Shown in pieces: positions 1 through 8,661 of a stretch of 64,000 bases of DNA. Numbering within the stretch: position 1 is the first letter of the stretch; each line of letters opens with the position of its first letter. The notes beneath the pieces are model-generated. The model ran no database searches. It saw only the letters and a list, made by a program, of their open reading frames with translations, and was not told the origin of the DNA. A program made the translations under genes and the position numbers. This DNA comes from Pelagibius sp028280305 (lineage in GTDB: Bacteria > Pseudomonadota > Alphaproteobacteria > Kiloniellales > Kiloniellaceae), in the NCBI RefSeq assembly GCF_965233615.1, contig NZ_OZ247495.1; one strand, 5' to 3'.

Positions 1-188
1 AAGCCGGTCATGGCGCCGCTGAGGCCGATGGTGAAATCGTCGGCGCCCTGGCGTTCCATCACCAGGGAGAACAGCGGATAGCTGAAGCCCAACCCCAGCC
101 CGCAGATACCCATGGCGGCGGTGAGCAGGCTGACGGCGGTCCAGTCGGTAGCGGCCGGCGCACGCACCGAGACTTCAGCGGCTTGCAT
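1..188 (-). CDS. MFS transporter, N-terminal part (cut by window edge)
   Basis: Reading leftward, the frame encodes a hydrophilic start followed by a first membrane segment rich in Gly (a GICGLGLGFSYPLFSL-like run) and a second-helix entry with ERQGADDFTIGL. This pattern of helix 1 plus the loop 'ERxG...IGL' is typical of the YcaD-like branch of the major facilitator superfamily, inner-membrane secondary transporters. Only about 62 residues are in the window, so the substrate cannot be read. Start is uncertain: ATG at 188 fits the usual short cytoplasmic N-terminus, but in-frame ATGs at 260 and 272 would add 24 to 28 polar residues. It is divergent from the racemase-like gene at 387. Confidence 0.6.
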   Translation of the reverse strand, partial: MQAAEVSVRAPAATDWTAVSLLTAAMGICGLGLGFSYPLFSLVMERQGADDFTIGLSGAMTG

Positions 189-386
189 CCGGATGTTTTC
201 CGTTTGGCCCGAGGTTCTTTGGGTAGGGGCTGTTTGGGCCGTGGCGGCGACCGTGTCCATGGCCGGCAGCATGCCCGCGGCAAGTCTTTTCCGGCAGAGG
301 GGGATCGGGATGACGGCGGCCCCTACGGGAGTACTCCCTTGGACGCGGGATACTCTCTTTTGGCCGGCTTGGTTTAGAGTGCGGCC

Positions 387-1130
387 ATGGCTTTGCTGAA
401 CCCGCCCGTATTGGGCGTCCTGATGCTGAAAACCGGCTTTCCGCGGCCGCCGGGCGATGTCGGCAATCCGGCGACCTGGCCCTGCCGCTGCTTCTATAAA
501 GTGGTAGAGCCCGCCTCGGTGGCGGCGGTGGTGACCGACCAGACACTGCCCGACAGCCTTGTGGATGCCTTTGCCGAGGCCGGGATGGCGCTGGTGGCCG
601 AGGGCGCGACGCTGCTCACCACCTCCTGCGGATTTCTGGTCACGGCCCAGGAAGATCTGCAGGCGCGGCTGCCGGTGCCGCTGGTCACCTCCAGCCTGCT
701 GCAGATCCCGACGGTTGCCGCAAGTCTGCCGGCAGGCAGGCGGGTCGGCGTCATCACCTTTGATTCGCGCAGGCTTTCCCCGGCGCACCTGGCGGCTGCC
801 GGGGCGCCGCCGGATACGCCGGTCGCCGGTCTGGAGGACGGACGGGAACTCCACCGTGTCATCGCCCAAGATCTTCCCGATCTGGACAGCGCCCTGGCGG
901 AGGCCGATGTCCTGGCCGCCGGGCGGGCCTTGGCCCGGGATCATCCGGATCTGGGCGCCTTGGTGCTGGAATGCACCAACCTGCCGCCTTACCGGGCGGC
1001 GCTTTCGGCGGCGCTCGGCCTGCCGATCTATGACCTGCCCGGCCTGATCGGCGAAAAACACCTGGCTGCCGCTTACCAGCGGCGCGGTGAAAACCCGCCG
1101 CCACCGGGGGATTGGGCGGTTCAAAAATAA
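387..1130 (+). CDS. Asp/Glu/hydantoin racemase superfamily protein
   Basis: A 247-residue cytoplasmic protein. It has the two-cysteine layout of the aspartate/glutamate racemase superfamily: a first Cys in TTSCGFL (about residue 73) and a second in LECTNLPPY (about residue 197), each at the end of a beta strand and acting as the acid/base pair in known members. The family includes amino-acid racemases, maleate isomerase and arylmalonate decarboxylase, so the exact reaction is open. It lies upstream of a TRAP transporter operon on the same strand, 154 bases away, and may process the imported acid. ATG 387 is the natural start; no strong ribosome site is visible. Confident of the superfamily, not of the substrate. 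Confidence 0.75.
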   Translation: MALLNPPVLGVLMLKTGFPRPPGDVGNPATWPCRCFYKVVEPASVAAVVTDQTLPDSLVDAFAEAGMALVAEGATLLTTSCGFLVTAQEDLQARLPVPLVTSSLLQIPTVAASLPAGRRVGVITFDSRRLSPAHLAAAGAPPDTPVAGLEDGRELHRVIAQDLPDLDSALAEADVLAAGRALARDHPDLGALVLECTNLPPYRAALSAALGLPIYDLPGLIGEKHLAAAYQRRGENPPPPGDWAVQK

Positions 1131-1139
1131 AACGTTTAT

Positions 1140-1155
1140 ATTTTATCGATAAAAT
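1140..1155. promoter_or_regulatory. 16-bp perfect palindrome upstream of dctP
   Basis: ATTTTATCGATAAAAT is a perfect 16-base palindrome in an AT-rich patch (about 1127-1165) inside otherwise GC-rich DNA, 130 bases before the dctP start. Shape and place fit a dimeric repressor or activator operator for the TRAP operon. No regulator gene lies next to it in this window, so the binding protein is unknown. Confidence 0.45.
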
Positions 1156-1284
1156 GTAATTATAAGGGCGCTGGTTGCCTGACGGCCACGCGGATGGCTA
1201 AAGTCGGGGACCGGCCCCGGGAAAATCGGGAAGAGATCGCGGAGGCCTGAACCTCCGGGAAAAGGCCAGACAGGGAGAACAAGA

Positions 1285-2286
1285 ATGAAAAGTTTCGTCA
1301 GAAATCCCGGCGGGAAATCCGTTGGGGCCATCGTTTCGGCTGCCGCTTTCGCGCTGGCGGCTTCGACCGCCCTGGCGGCGGAAAAGTGGGACATGCCGCT
1401 GGCCTATTCCGCCAGCAACTATCACTCCGAAAACGCGGCCAAGTTCGCCGAGGCGGTCACCAAGGCCTCCGGCGGCGAACTGGAGATCGTCGCCCATCCC
1501 GGCGGCTCGCTGTTCAAGGGGGGAGAGATCTACCGGGCGATCCGCACCGGACAGGCACCGATCGGTGAGAGGCTGATTTCGGCCCTGGGCAATGAGGACC
1601 CGCTGTTTGAGATCGATGCCCTGCCGTTCCTGGCCACCAGCTTCGATGATTCCTGGAACCTCTACCAGGCCTCGAAACCCAAGCTGGAAAAGACCTTGGA
1701 CGAGGCCGGCCTGAAGCTGCTTTATGCCGTGCCCTGGCCGCCCCAGGGGCTCTACAACAAGACCGCCGTCGGCAGCACCGCCGATATGAAGGGTGTGAAG
1801 TTCCGCGCCTACAACGCTGCAACCTCGCGCCTTGCCGAACTGATGGGCGCGGTGCCGACCAAGATCGAGGCCGCGGAGTTGACCCAGGCCTTTGCCACCG
1901 GTGTCGCCCAGTCCATGATCTCCTCCGGGTCGACCGGCTATGACCGCAAGATCTGGGAGCATGTGAAGTACTGGTACGACGTCCAGGCCTGGCTGCCCAA
2001 GAACATGGTGATCGTCAATCAGGCGGCCTGGGACGGGCTCGACGAAGGCCTGCAGAAGATCGTGCTGGACGAGTCCGCCAAGGCCGAGCAGGCGGGCTGG
2101 GACAAGGCCCGCGAACTGGCCGACTGGTACAAGGAACAGCTCGCGGCCAACGGCATGGAAGTGGGCCCGCCGAGCGATACCCTGAAGGCGGACTTCGAGG
2201 CGATCGGCGCCACCATGACCAAGGAATGGTTGGAAAAAACCGGTGCCGACGGCCAAGCCGTGATCGACGCCTACAAGGCAATGTAA
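1285..2286 (+). CDS. dctP: TRAP transporter periplasmic solute-binding protein (DctP family)
   Basis: A 333-residue exported protein that captures an organic acid in the periplasm and delivers it to the DctQM permease. Residues 1-32 form a Sec signal peptide ending in ALAA before EKWDMP. The body shows DctP hallmarks: an 'R-R/AIRTG' region near residue 85, and the 'L.G.KFRAYN' segment near residue 172, where the conserved Arg that salt-bridges the ligand carboxylate normally sits. Length matches the family (about 330). A leader with a palindrome precedes it and a strong hairpin terminator follows, so it is probably made in excess over the two membrane subunits encoded next. Substrate not readable, but the racemase and 2-hydroxyacid dehydrogenase neighbours suggest a hydroxy or dicarboxylic acid. 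Confidence 0.9.
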   Translation: MKSFVRNPGGKSVGAIVSAAAFALAASTALAAEKWDMPLAYSASNYHSENAAKFAEAVTKASGGELEIVAHPGGSLFKGGEIYRAIRTGQAPIGERLISALGNEDPLFEIDALPFLATSFDDSWNLYQASKPKLEKTLDEAGLKLLYAVPWPPQGLYNKTAVGSTADMKGVKFRAYNAATSRLAELMGAVPTKIEAAELTQAFATGVAQSMISSGSTGYDRKIWEHVKYWYDVQAWLPKNMVIVNQAAWDGLDEGLQKIVLDESAKAEQAGWDKARELADWYKEQLAANGMEVGPPSDTLKADFEAIGATMTKEWLEKTGADGQAVIDAYKAM

Positions 2287-2301
2287 CGCCGGAGAAGCAA
2301 G

Positions 2302-2330
2302 GGGCGGCGGTGGAAACCGCCGCCCTTTTT
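2302..2330 (+). terminator. Rho-independent terminator/attenuator between dctP and dctQ
   Basis: A 10-bp perfect stem (GGGCGGCGGT / ACCGCCGCCC) with a GGAA tetraloop is followed by TTTTT. It sits inside the operon, 15 bases after the dctP stop, as is common where the binding protein is needed in larger amounts than the permease. Confidence 0.85.
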
Positions 2331-2399
2331 CCATCACCTACGCGAAACGCCGGCGGGCTGAGGCTGTTGCCCGGTTAAGCGGAAAGTTTGGGAGACCAT

Positions 2400-2429
2400 C
2401 TCATGCAGGGGGGCCTCATGCAGGGGGGC
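2400..2429 (+). repeat. 15-bp tandem duplication covering a start codon and Shine-Dalgarno
   Basis: CTCATGCAGGGGGGC occurs twice head to tail (2400-2414 and 2415-2429) and is followed by a third ATG at 2430. Each unit carries an ATG and a G-rich ribosome-site-like run, so the dctQ start region has several usable in-frame starts. Confidence 0.85.
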
Positions 2430-2939
2430 ATGTGGGGCGGGCTGCGCAAGGCGCTTGACCGTCTTTACCTCGCCGGCGGCATCCTCGCCGGCCTGTTTCT
2501 CATCGCCATTGCCGTGCTGGTGCTGCTCAGCATTGTCTCGCGGCTCCTGGGGATCTTCGTGCCCGGCCTGTCGGAATACGCCGGCTATGCCATGGCCGCC
2601 TCGTCTTTCTTTGCCCTGGCCTACACCTTCGGCAGGGGCGGGCACATCCGGGTGAATCTGGTGCTCACGAAGTTCTCCGGCACGCGGCGCCGGCTGGCGG
2701 AGCTCTGGTGTCTTGCCGCCGGCAGTTTCCTGGCCGGCTATCTCGCCTGGTACAGCGTGAAGATGGTGCGGGTCTCGCACATGCTCGGCGACATCAGCGA
2801 AGGCTCCGACGCCATTCACCTCTGGATCCCGCAGCTCAGCATGGCGGCGGGGGCGGTCCTGCTGGCCGTTGCCCTCGTCGACCGTCTGATCTCCGTTGCC
2901 GCCGGCGCGCCGCTGGTCGCCGAGCAGACCAGCAAATAG
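2403..2939 (+). CDS. dctQ: TRAP transporter small permease subunit (DctQ family)
   Basis: A 178-residue inner-membrane protein with four predicted helices (roughly residues 22-45, 55-75, 98-118 and 140-160 from this start) as in DctQ proteins. It forms the scaffold of the TRAP permease with DctM. Signatures seen are the RGGHIRVNLV motif after helix 2 and the P-Q-L-S-M near helix 4. Start choice: ATG 2403 has GGGAG eight bases upstream; ATGs at 2418 and 2430 (created by the tandem duplication) and TTG 2388 are alternatives that differ only in a Gly/Met-rich N-terminus. It is separated from dctM by 13 bases, which argues for translational linkage. Confidence 0.88.
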   Translation: MQGGLMQGGMWGGLRKALDRLYLAGGILAGLFLIAIAVLVLLSIVSRLLGIFVPGLSEYAGYAMAASSFFALAYTFGRGGHIRVNLVLTKFSGTRRRLAELWCLAAGSFLAGYLAWYSVKMVRVSHMLGDISEGSDAIHLWIPQLSMAAGAVLLAVALVDRLISVAAGAPLVAEQTSK

Positions 2940-2952
2940 GGGGGCAACGATC

Positions 2953-4260
2953 ATGGAACAACTCGTCCTCACCCTGGTCTTCCTGACCGTTCTCTTCTTC
3001 CTGCTGGGCAGCGGCGTCTGGGTCGGCCTGTCGCTGCTGGGCGTGGCGCTGACCGGCATGCTGCTGTTCACGACGCGGCCGGCAGGCGATGCCATGGCGA
3101 CGACGATCTGGGCCGCCTCGTCGTCCTGGACTCTGACCGCCCTGCCGCTGTTCATCTGGATGGGCGAGATACTCTTTCGAACGCGCTTGAGCGAGGATCT
3201 CTTCAAGGGGCTTTCGCCCTGGCTCGGCCGGCTGCCGGGGCGACTGCTGCACGTCAATGTGGCGGGCTGTGCGCTCTTCGCGGCGATCTCCGGTTCCTCC
3301 GCCGCCACGGTCGCCACGGTCGGCAAGATGTCGATCCCCGAGCTGCGCCGCCGCGAGTATCCGGAGAGCATGATCATCGGCACCCTGGCCGGTGCCGGCA
3401 CCTTGGGTCTGCTGATCCCGCCCTCGATCATTCTCATCGTCTATGGCGTCACGGTGAACGAGTCCATCGCCGGCCTGTTCATGGCCGGGGTCTTCCCCGG
3501 CATCATGCTGGCGCTGCTGTTCATGGGCTACATCATCGTCCGGGCGCTGATGGACCCGGCGTCCATGCCGCCGAAGGAGGCAGCAAGTAACCTCTTACAA
3601 AAGCTCCGCGCCTCGGTGTCCCTGATGCCGGTGGTTGCCTTGATCGTCGGTGTGCTGGGGTCGATCTACGCCGGGCTGGCGACGGCGACCGAGGCCGCCG
3701 TTCTGGGTGTGGTCGGGGCGCTGCTGCTGTCCTTCCTGCAGGGCTCGCTTACCTGGAAGAGTTTCACCGCAAGCCTGATGGGGGCGACCCGTACTTCCTC
3801 CATGATCGCGCTGATTCTCGGCGGGGCAGCTTTTTTGTCGCTGGCCATGGGCTTCACCGGTCTGCCGCGTAACCTGGCCAGTTGGATCGGCGCTTTGGAG
3901 CTTTCGCCCCTGGCCCTGATTGTCGCCCTGACGGTTTTCTACATCATTCTGGGCTGCTTCCTCGACGGCATTTCGGCGGTGGTGCTGACCATGGCGGTGG
4001 TCGAACCCATGGTCCGCCAGGCCGGTTTCGACATGCTCTGGTTCGGCATTTTTCTGGTCATCGTGGTGGAGATGGCGCAGATCACGCCGCCGGTCGGCTT
4101 CAACCTCTTTGTCCTTCAGGGCATGACCGACCACGAGATGCCCTACATCGCCAAGGCCGCCCTGCCGATGTTCGGTATCATGGTCTTGGCGGTGATTCTG
4201 GTGGTGGCCTTTCCGGAGATCGCCACCTGGCTGCCGGCGCAGATGCGGACCGGTCCCTAG
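2953..4260 (+). CDS. dctM: TRAP transporter large permease subunit (DctM family)
   Basis: A 435-residue, very hydrophobic protein with about 12 membrane segments, the transport channel of the TRAP system that uses the Na+ gradient. Family features visible are the AAISGSSAATVATVG stretch (about residues 110-124), GTLGLLIPPSI (about 152-162), and the late GCFLDGISAVVLT and ITPPVGFN motifs. Length is typical (425-440). ATG 2953 was chosen because it starts a proper first helix and follows dctQ closely; upstream in-frame residues would be hydrophilic and overlap dctQ. Confidence 0.93.
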   Translation: MEQLVLTLVFLTVLFFLLGSGVWVGLSLLGVALTGMLLFTTRPAGDAMATTIWAASSSWTLTALPLFIWMGEILFRTRLSEDLFKGLSPWLGRLPGRLLHVNVAGCALFAAISGSSAATVATVGKMSIPELRRREYPESMIIGTLAGAGTLGLLIPPSIILIVYGVTVNESIAGLFMAGVFPGIMLALLFMGYIIVRALMDPASMPPKEAASNLLQKLRASVSLMPVVALIVGVLGSIYAGLATATEAAVLGVVGALLLSFLQGSLTWKSFTASLMGATRTSSMIALILGGAAFLSLAMGFTGLPRNLASWIGALELSPLALIVALTVFYIILGCFLDGISAVVLTMAVVEPMVRQAGFDMLWFGIFLVIVVEMAQITPPVGFNLFVLQGMTDHEMPYIAKAALPMFGIMVLAVILVVAFPEIATWLPAQMRTGP

Positions 4261-4262
4261 AT

Positions 4263-4299
4263 TTGTTCAACAAGGGATTGGTTTATTAAGAGGACCAAT
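4263..4299. promoter_or_regulatory. Two adjacent inverted repeats between dctM and the dehydrogenase gene
   Basis: TTGTTCAACAA (4263-4273) is an 11-base palindrome with one central base, and ATTGGT ... ACCAAT (4277-4282, 4294-4299) is a second, 11-base-spaced inverted repeat. Both lie just after the dctM stop and 90-125 bases before the next gene, an ordinary operator position. A weak promoter-like pair (TTGCAC 4332, TATAGT 4357, spacing 19) follows. Binding proteins unknown. Confidence 0.35.
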
Positions 4300-4388
4300 G
4301 CCCTGCAGCGATCTGTTCCTCAAAGCGTGATTTGCACTGTATGCGGGTCCTGCTGCTATAGTGCGGCCGCTCTAAAGGAACCGAAGCC

Positions 4389-5804
4389 ATGGCAGAAGCA
4401 GCGCATAAACAAGGCGATCAAGAAGACGCCGCCGTACCCGACGATCCGCTTATAGAAGCCCTGCGGGGTCTTCTCGGCGACCGGCTCTCCACCGCCAAGG
4501 CGGTGCGCGAACATCACGGCGATGATCTTTCCTTTCATCCCATGTCGGCGCCCGATGCGGTGGCCTTTGCAAAGTCCACCGAAGAAGTCTCAGAGATTGT
4601 GAAGCTCTGCGCAGCGCACAACCGGCCGGTCGTCGCTTTCGGCGCCGGCACCTCCCTGGAGGGGCAGGTTCAGGCACCGCCCGGCGGCATCTGCATCGAC
4701 CTCGGCGGCATGGACGAGATCCTGGAGGTCAACCAGGCGGACCTGGATTGCCGGGTGCAGGCCGGGGTGACCCGCAAGACCCTGAACACCCATCTGCGCG
4801 ACACCGGCCTGTTCTTTCCCATCGACCCCGGTGCCGACGCCTCGCTCGGCGGCATGGCGGCGACCTCGGCCTCCGGCACCAACGCGGTGCGCTACGGCAC
4901 CATGCGCGACAACGTGATGGGCTTGACCGTCGTGCTGGCCGACGGGCGGATCATCCGCACCGGCGGGCGGTCGCGCAAGTCGTCCTCCGGCTACGACCTG
5001 ACCCGTCTTTTTGTCGGCTCGGAAGGCACCTTGGGGATCATCACAGAGGTGCAGTTGCGTCTCTACGGTATTCCCGAGGCGATGACCGCCGCCGTCTGTT
5101 CCTTCGACAGTCTGGCCGGCGCGGTTGATACCGTGATCCTGACCATCCAGTCCGGCATACCGGTGGCGCGGATCGAACTGCTCGACGAGCATCAGGTCGA
5201 CGCGGTGAACCGTTATTCCAAGCTCGAGCTGCCCTTGAAGCCGACCCTGTTCTTCGAGTTCCACGGCACCGAGGCCTGGGCCAAGGAACAGGCGGAGTTG
5301 GCCGGGGAGATCGCCGAGGGTTTCGGCGGTTCCAACTTCGAATGGGCGGCCAAACAGGAAGACCGCAACAAGCTGTGGCAGGCGCGCCATGACGTCTGGT
5401 TCGCCAACCTCGCCCTGAAGCCCGGCGCCAAGGGTTGGGCGACCGATGTCTGCGTGCCGATCTCCAGACTTGCCGAGTGCATTCTCGAGACCCGCAAGGA
5501 TATCGACGAGACCGGCGTGGTGGCGCCCATCGTCGGCCATGTCGGCGACGGCAACTTCCACCTGACCTTTCTTCTCGATCCCGGCGATGCCGAAGGCCTT
5601 GCAAAGGCCGAGGCGGTGAACGAGCGCATGGTCATGCGGGCCCTGTCCATGGGCGGCACCTGCACCGGCGAACACGGTGTCGGCAGCAGCAAGAAGAAGT
5701 TCCTCCAGGCCGAGCATGGCGAGGCTGTATCGGTTATGCGCCAACTGAAAGTCGCCCTGGACCCTCAGAACCTGATGAATCCGGGCAAGATCCTGACGAT
5801 CTGA
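4389..5804 (+). CDS. dld: FAD-binding D-lactate / 2-hydroxyacid dehydrogenase (GlcD/Dld family)
   Basis: A 471-residue flavoprotein that oxidises a D-2-hydroxy acid and passes electrons to the respiratory chain or another acceptor. Residues about 55-235 are a PCMH-type FAD-binding domain with GAGTSLEGQ, DPGADASLGGMAATSASGTN and GSEGTLGIITE. The C-terminal FAD-oxidase domain carries GHVGDGNFH and GTCTGEHGVGSSK, which supply metal-ligand and catalytic histidines in this family. Length is typical of Dld2/GlcD-like single-subunit enzymes. It follows the TRAP operon on the same strand, so an imported hydroxy acid is a sensible substrate. AAAGGA precedes ATG 4389. Substrate (lactate, glycolate or a homologue) is inferred. 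Confidence 0.85.
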   Translation: MAEAAHKQGDQEDAAVPDDPLIEALRGLLGDRLSTAKAVREHHGDDLSFHPMSAPDAVAFAKSTEEVSEIVKLCAAHNRPVVAFGAGTSLEGQVQAPPGGICIDLGGMDEILEVNQADLDCRVQAGVTRKTLNTHLRDTGLFFPIDPGADASLGGMAATSASGTNAVRYGTMRDNVMGLTVVLADGRIIRTGGRSRKSSSGYDLTRLFVGSEGTLGIITEVQLRLYGIPEAMTAAVCSFDSLAGAVDTVILTIQSGIPVARIELLDEHQVDAVNRYSKLELPLKPTLFFEFHGTEAWAKEQAELAGEIAEGFGGSNFEWAAKQEDRNKLWQARHDVWFANLALKPGAKGWATDVCVPISRLAECILETRKDIDETGVVAPIVGHVGDGNFHLTFLLDPGDAEGLAKAEAVNERMVMRALSMGGTCTGEHGVGSSKKKFLQAEHGEAVSVMRQLKVALDPQNLMNPGKILTI

Positions 5805-5862
5805 AGCGGATGACCACAGAGGCTTGCGGGCGGCTTCTGCCGCGCGCATCCTCTGCGCTGCC

Positions 5863-8655
5863 ATGACAGCTTCGTCAGAGTCGCCCCGTTCTGAACTTAG
5901 CGATGCCGAGCGCCGGTCCCGCAAGCGGCCGGCACCCGCCGCGACGGCTTGGCACACGCTCAGCCCGGCCGAGGCGCTGGCCGCCCAAAAAGTGGATGCC
6001 GAGGGTCTGTCGGAGGACGAGGCTGCACGACGGCTTGCCAGCCAAGGCCCCAATCGCTTGCCGCGCCCGGCCCGGGCCGGCCCCTTCGTTCTCTATGTCA
6101 GGCAGTTCAGGAGTCCGCTGGTCTACCTGCTGCTGGCGGCGACCGTGGTATCGCTTTTCGTTGGGGAATGGAGCGACGCCGTCTTCATTTTCGCCGTTCT
6201 GCAGCTCAACGCGGTGATCGGTGCCTTGCAGGAGTGGCGGGCGGAAAACGCCGCCGCGGCGCTCGACGCCATGATGCGAAACCGTGTCGTGGTCCTGCGC
6301 GCCGGATCGTCCCGGGAAGTCGATGCGGCCGAACTCGTTTGCGGCGACGTCGTGCGCCTTGAATCCGGCGGGCGGGTTCCGGCGGATCTTCGGCTGCTCT
6401 CTCAGCAGGAGCTGGCGGTCGACGAATCCCTTCTGACCGGCGAGTCTCTGCCGGTGGATAAGGATGCCGAGACCTTGGCTCCGGCGGCAGCCCCCCTGCC
6501 GCAGCGTTGCAACCAGCTTTTTGCCGGTACCACGGTGTTGACCGGCCGGGCGCTCGCCCTGGTCGTCGCCTGCGGCAGCAACACCCAGATCGGCTTGATC
6601 GCCAAGGTCCTGGCGCAGCCGGATCAGGCTCCGCCGCCCTTGATCGCCCGTCTGGAATCCGTCAGCCGCCTGATCGGCTTCGCCACGCTGGCGGCGATCG
6701 CCATTCTCGCCGCCGTGCAGTTGGCTCAGGGTGTTTCCCTGCTCACCGTGTTCCTGGTGGCCGTCGCGCTGGCGGTCGCGGCGATTCCCGAAGGGCTGCC
6801 GGTTGCCATAACCGTGGCCCTGTCGATCGCGACCGCCCGTATGGCCCGCCGCAATGTCATCGTCCGTGCCCTGCCGGCGGTCGAGGGTCTCGGCGCCTGC
6901 ACCCTGATTGCCAGCGACAAGACCGGCACGCTGACCTGCAACGAACTGACGGTGAAGCAGATCCTTCTCTTCGACGACGCCGGTCCGGCGGTCTCGGCCT
7001 CGGTCGGCGGGGAAGGGTACCACCGCGAGGGAGGCCTCGATGTCGATGGCCGTGCACCCTCGCAGCAGGAGCTCGCGGGCTTTTCGGATCTGGCCCGCAG
7101 CGCCGCCATCTGCAACGAAGCTGAAGTTGTCTTTGAGGAAGACAGCGTCGAGGTGCTTGGCGACACGGTCGACGTCGCGTTTCTCGTCCTTGCGGCCAAG
7201 CTGGATGTCGATCCGCGCGGAACCAGGAGCGATCAGCAGCTCGGCATGATTCCCTATGAACCGCAACGCCGTTTCGCCGCCACCTTTGTGGCCGGCACCG
7301 AGGACCAGCCCGGGGAGGCCGACGGCGGCGCCACGGTCTATGTGAAGGGCGCATTGGAAGCCCTGCTGCCGATGTGCGACGGACTGGATGGAGAGCGGGC
7401 CCTGGCGGCGGCGGCGGCCATGGCGGGCCGGGGCTATCGGGTGCTGGCGGTGGCGCGGGGCGCGGTGTCGCGCGATTCGGCGCAGCGGGCCGACCCGGCA
7501 GCGCTGCGCTATCTGAGGCTTCTGGGCCTGGTCGGGCTGATGGATCCGCTGCGCCCGGAGGTGCCGGCGGCCCTGCGGCGTTGCGGGCAGGCAGGGGTCT
7601 CCGTCGTCATGGTGACCGGCGATCATCCGGAAACCGCACGGGCCATCGGCCGCGAGCTCGGCCTGGGTCTGGGTGAGGGCGCGCGAAATGCGGGGACTGG
7701 CGGCGAACCGGCGGTGGTCACCGGCGGCATGTTGAGCCGCGCCGGTGCAGGAAGCGAAGAATTCGATGCCCTGGTGCAGGGCGCCGATGTCTTCGCCAGG
7801 GTCGAGCCGGTTCAGAAGCTGCAGATCGTCCAGGCGCTGCAGCGTGCCGGCCATCTGGTCGCGGTCACCGGTGACGGCGTGAACGATGCGCCGGCCCTGG
7901 CCACCGCGGACATCGGGGTTGCCATGGGCGCGGGCGGGACCGACGTCGCCAGAGGTGCCGCCGATCTGATTCTGACCGATGACAACTTCACCTCCATCGT
8001 CGGCGGTATCGAAGAAGGCCGGATCGCCTACGACAACATCCGCAAGCTGATCTACCTGCTGATTTCAACCGGCTTGGGGGAGATCGTTCTGTTTCTTCTG
8101 GCAATTCTGGCGGGCCTGCCGCTGCCGCTCTTTGCCGTGCAACTGTTGTGGCTCAACCTGGTCACCAACGGCATCCAGCATGTGGCCCTGGCGCTGGAGA
8201 AGGGCGAACCGGGTGTCTTGCGGCGCCAGCCGCGGCCGCCGGATGAGCAGTTGTTTGACCGGCGGATGGTCGGTCAGGTGATGGCTGCCGGCAGCTACAT
8301 GGGTGGCTGCGCCTTTGTCTTCTACTATTGGTGTCTGGCCAGCGGCCTGGCGGAGGAGGAGGCCCGCAACCTGGTGCTGCTGTTGATGGTGTTGTTCGAG
8401 AACGTCCATGCCATCAATGCCCGCTCCGAACGCTTGTCGGCCTTTGCCGTGCCGCTTATGGCCAATCCGTTTCTGATTTTGGCGGTTCTGGCCGCCCAGG
8501 CGCTGCATATGGCGGCTCTCTACATGCCGGGGCTCAGCACCGTCCTGGTGGTGCAGCCGGTCAGCTTCGGCGACTGGCTGCTGGTCGCCGGCTTGGCGCT
8601 TTCACTCCTGGGCGTGATGGAACTCTGGAAGTGGCTGGTGGTGCGGCGCGGTTAA
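5863..8655 (+). CDS. P-type cation-transporting ATPase (P2 / SERCA-PMR1-like)
   Basis: A 930-residue inner-membrane pump. In order: N-terminal cation-ATPase domain (LSPAEAL...GLSEDEAARRL), helices 1-2 near residues 85-125, actuator domain with DESLLTGESLPVDK, PEGLP in helix 4 (the ion-site motif of P2 ATPases), phosphorylation motif DKTGTLT with Asp352, nucleotide domain, VTGDHPETARAI, and hinge TGDGVNDAPAL near residue 670, then the C-terminal helices. P2A members move Ca2+ or Mn2+; the H+ or Na+/K+ branches cannot be excluded from sequence by eye. ATG 5863 was preferred to the TTG at 5824, which adds 13 residues not expected in the family. It follows the dehydrogenase by 58 bases; no functional link is evident. 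Confidence 0.9.
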   Translation: MTASSESPRSELSDAERRSRKRPAPAATAWHTLSPAEALAAQKVDAEGLSEDEAARRLASQGPNRLPRPARAGPFVLYVRQFRSPLVYLLLAATVVSLFVGEWSDAVFIFAVLQLNAVIGALQEWRAENAAAALDAMMRNRVVVLRAGSSREVDAAELVCGDVVRLESGGRVPADLRLLSQQELAVDESLLTGESLPVDKDAETLAPAAAPLPQRCNQLFAGTTVLTGRALALVVACGSNTQIGLIAKVLAQPDQAPPPLIARLESVSRLIGFATLAAIAILAAVQLAQGVSLLTVFLVAVALAVAAIPEGLPVAITVALSIATARMARRNVIVRALPAVEGLGACTLIASDKTGTLTCNELTVKQILLFDDAGPAVSASVGGEGYHREGGLDVDGRAPSQQELAGFSDLARSAAICNEAEVVFEEDSVEVLGDTVDVAFLVLAAKLDVDPRGTRSDQQLGMIPYEPQRRFAATFVAGTEDQPGEADGGATVYVKGALEALLPMCDGLDGERALAAAAAMAGRGYRVLAVARGAVSRDSAQRADPAALRYLRLLGLVGLMDPLRPEVPAALRRCGQAGVSVVMVTGDHPETARAIGRELGLGLGEGARNAGTGGEPAVVTGGMLSRAGAGSEEFDALVQGADVFARVEPVQKLQIVQALQRAGHLVAVTGDGVNDAPALATADIGVAMGAGGTDVARGAADLILTDDNFTSIVGGIEEGRIAYDNIRKLIYLLISTGLGEIVLFLLAILAGLPLPLFAVQLLWLNLVTNGIQHVALALEKGEPGVLRRQPRPPDEQLFDRRMVGQVMAAGSYMGGCAFVFYYWCLASGLAEEEARNLVLLLMVLFENVHAINARSERLSAFAVPLMANPFLILAVLAAQALHMAALYMPGLSTVLVVQPVSFGDWLLVAGLALSLLGVMELWKWLVVRRG

Positions 8656-8661
8656 GGCAGG

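Noticed and set aside
5875..7854. Long open frame on the minus strand (about 659 codons) antisense to the P-type ATPase gene
   Set aside because: It is a GC-rich shadow: composition is Gly/Arg/Gln/His-rich, no domain is recognisable, and the + strand frame carries every P-type ATPase motif.
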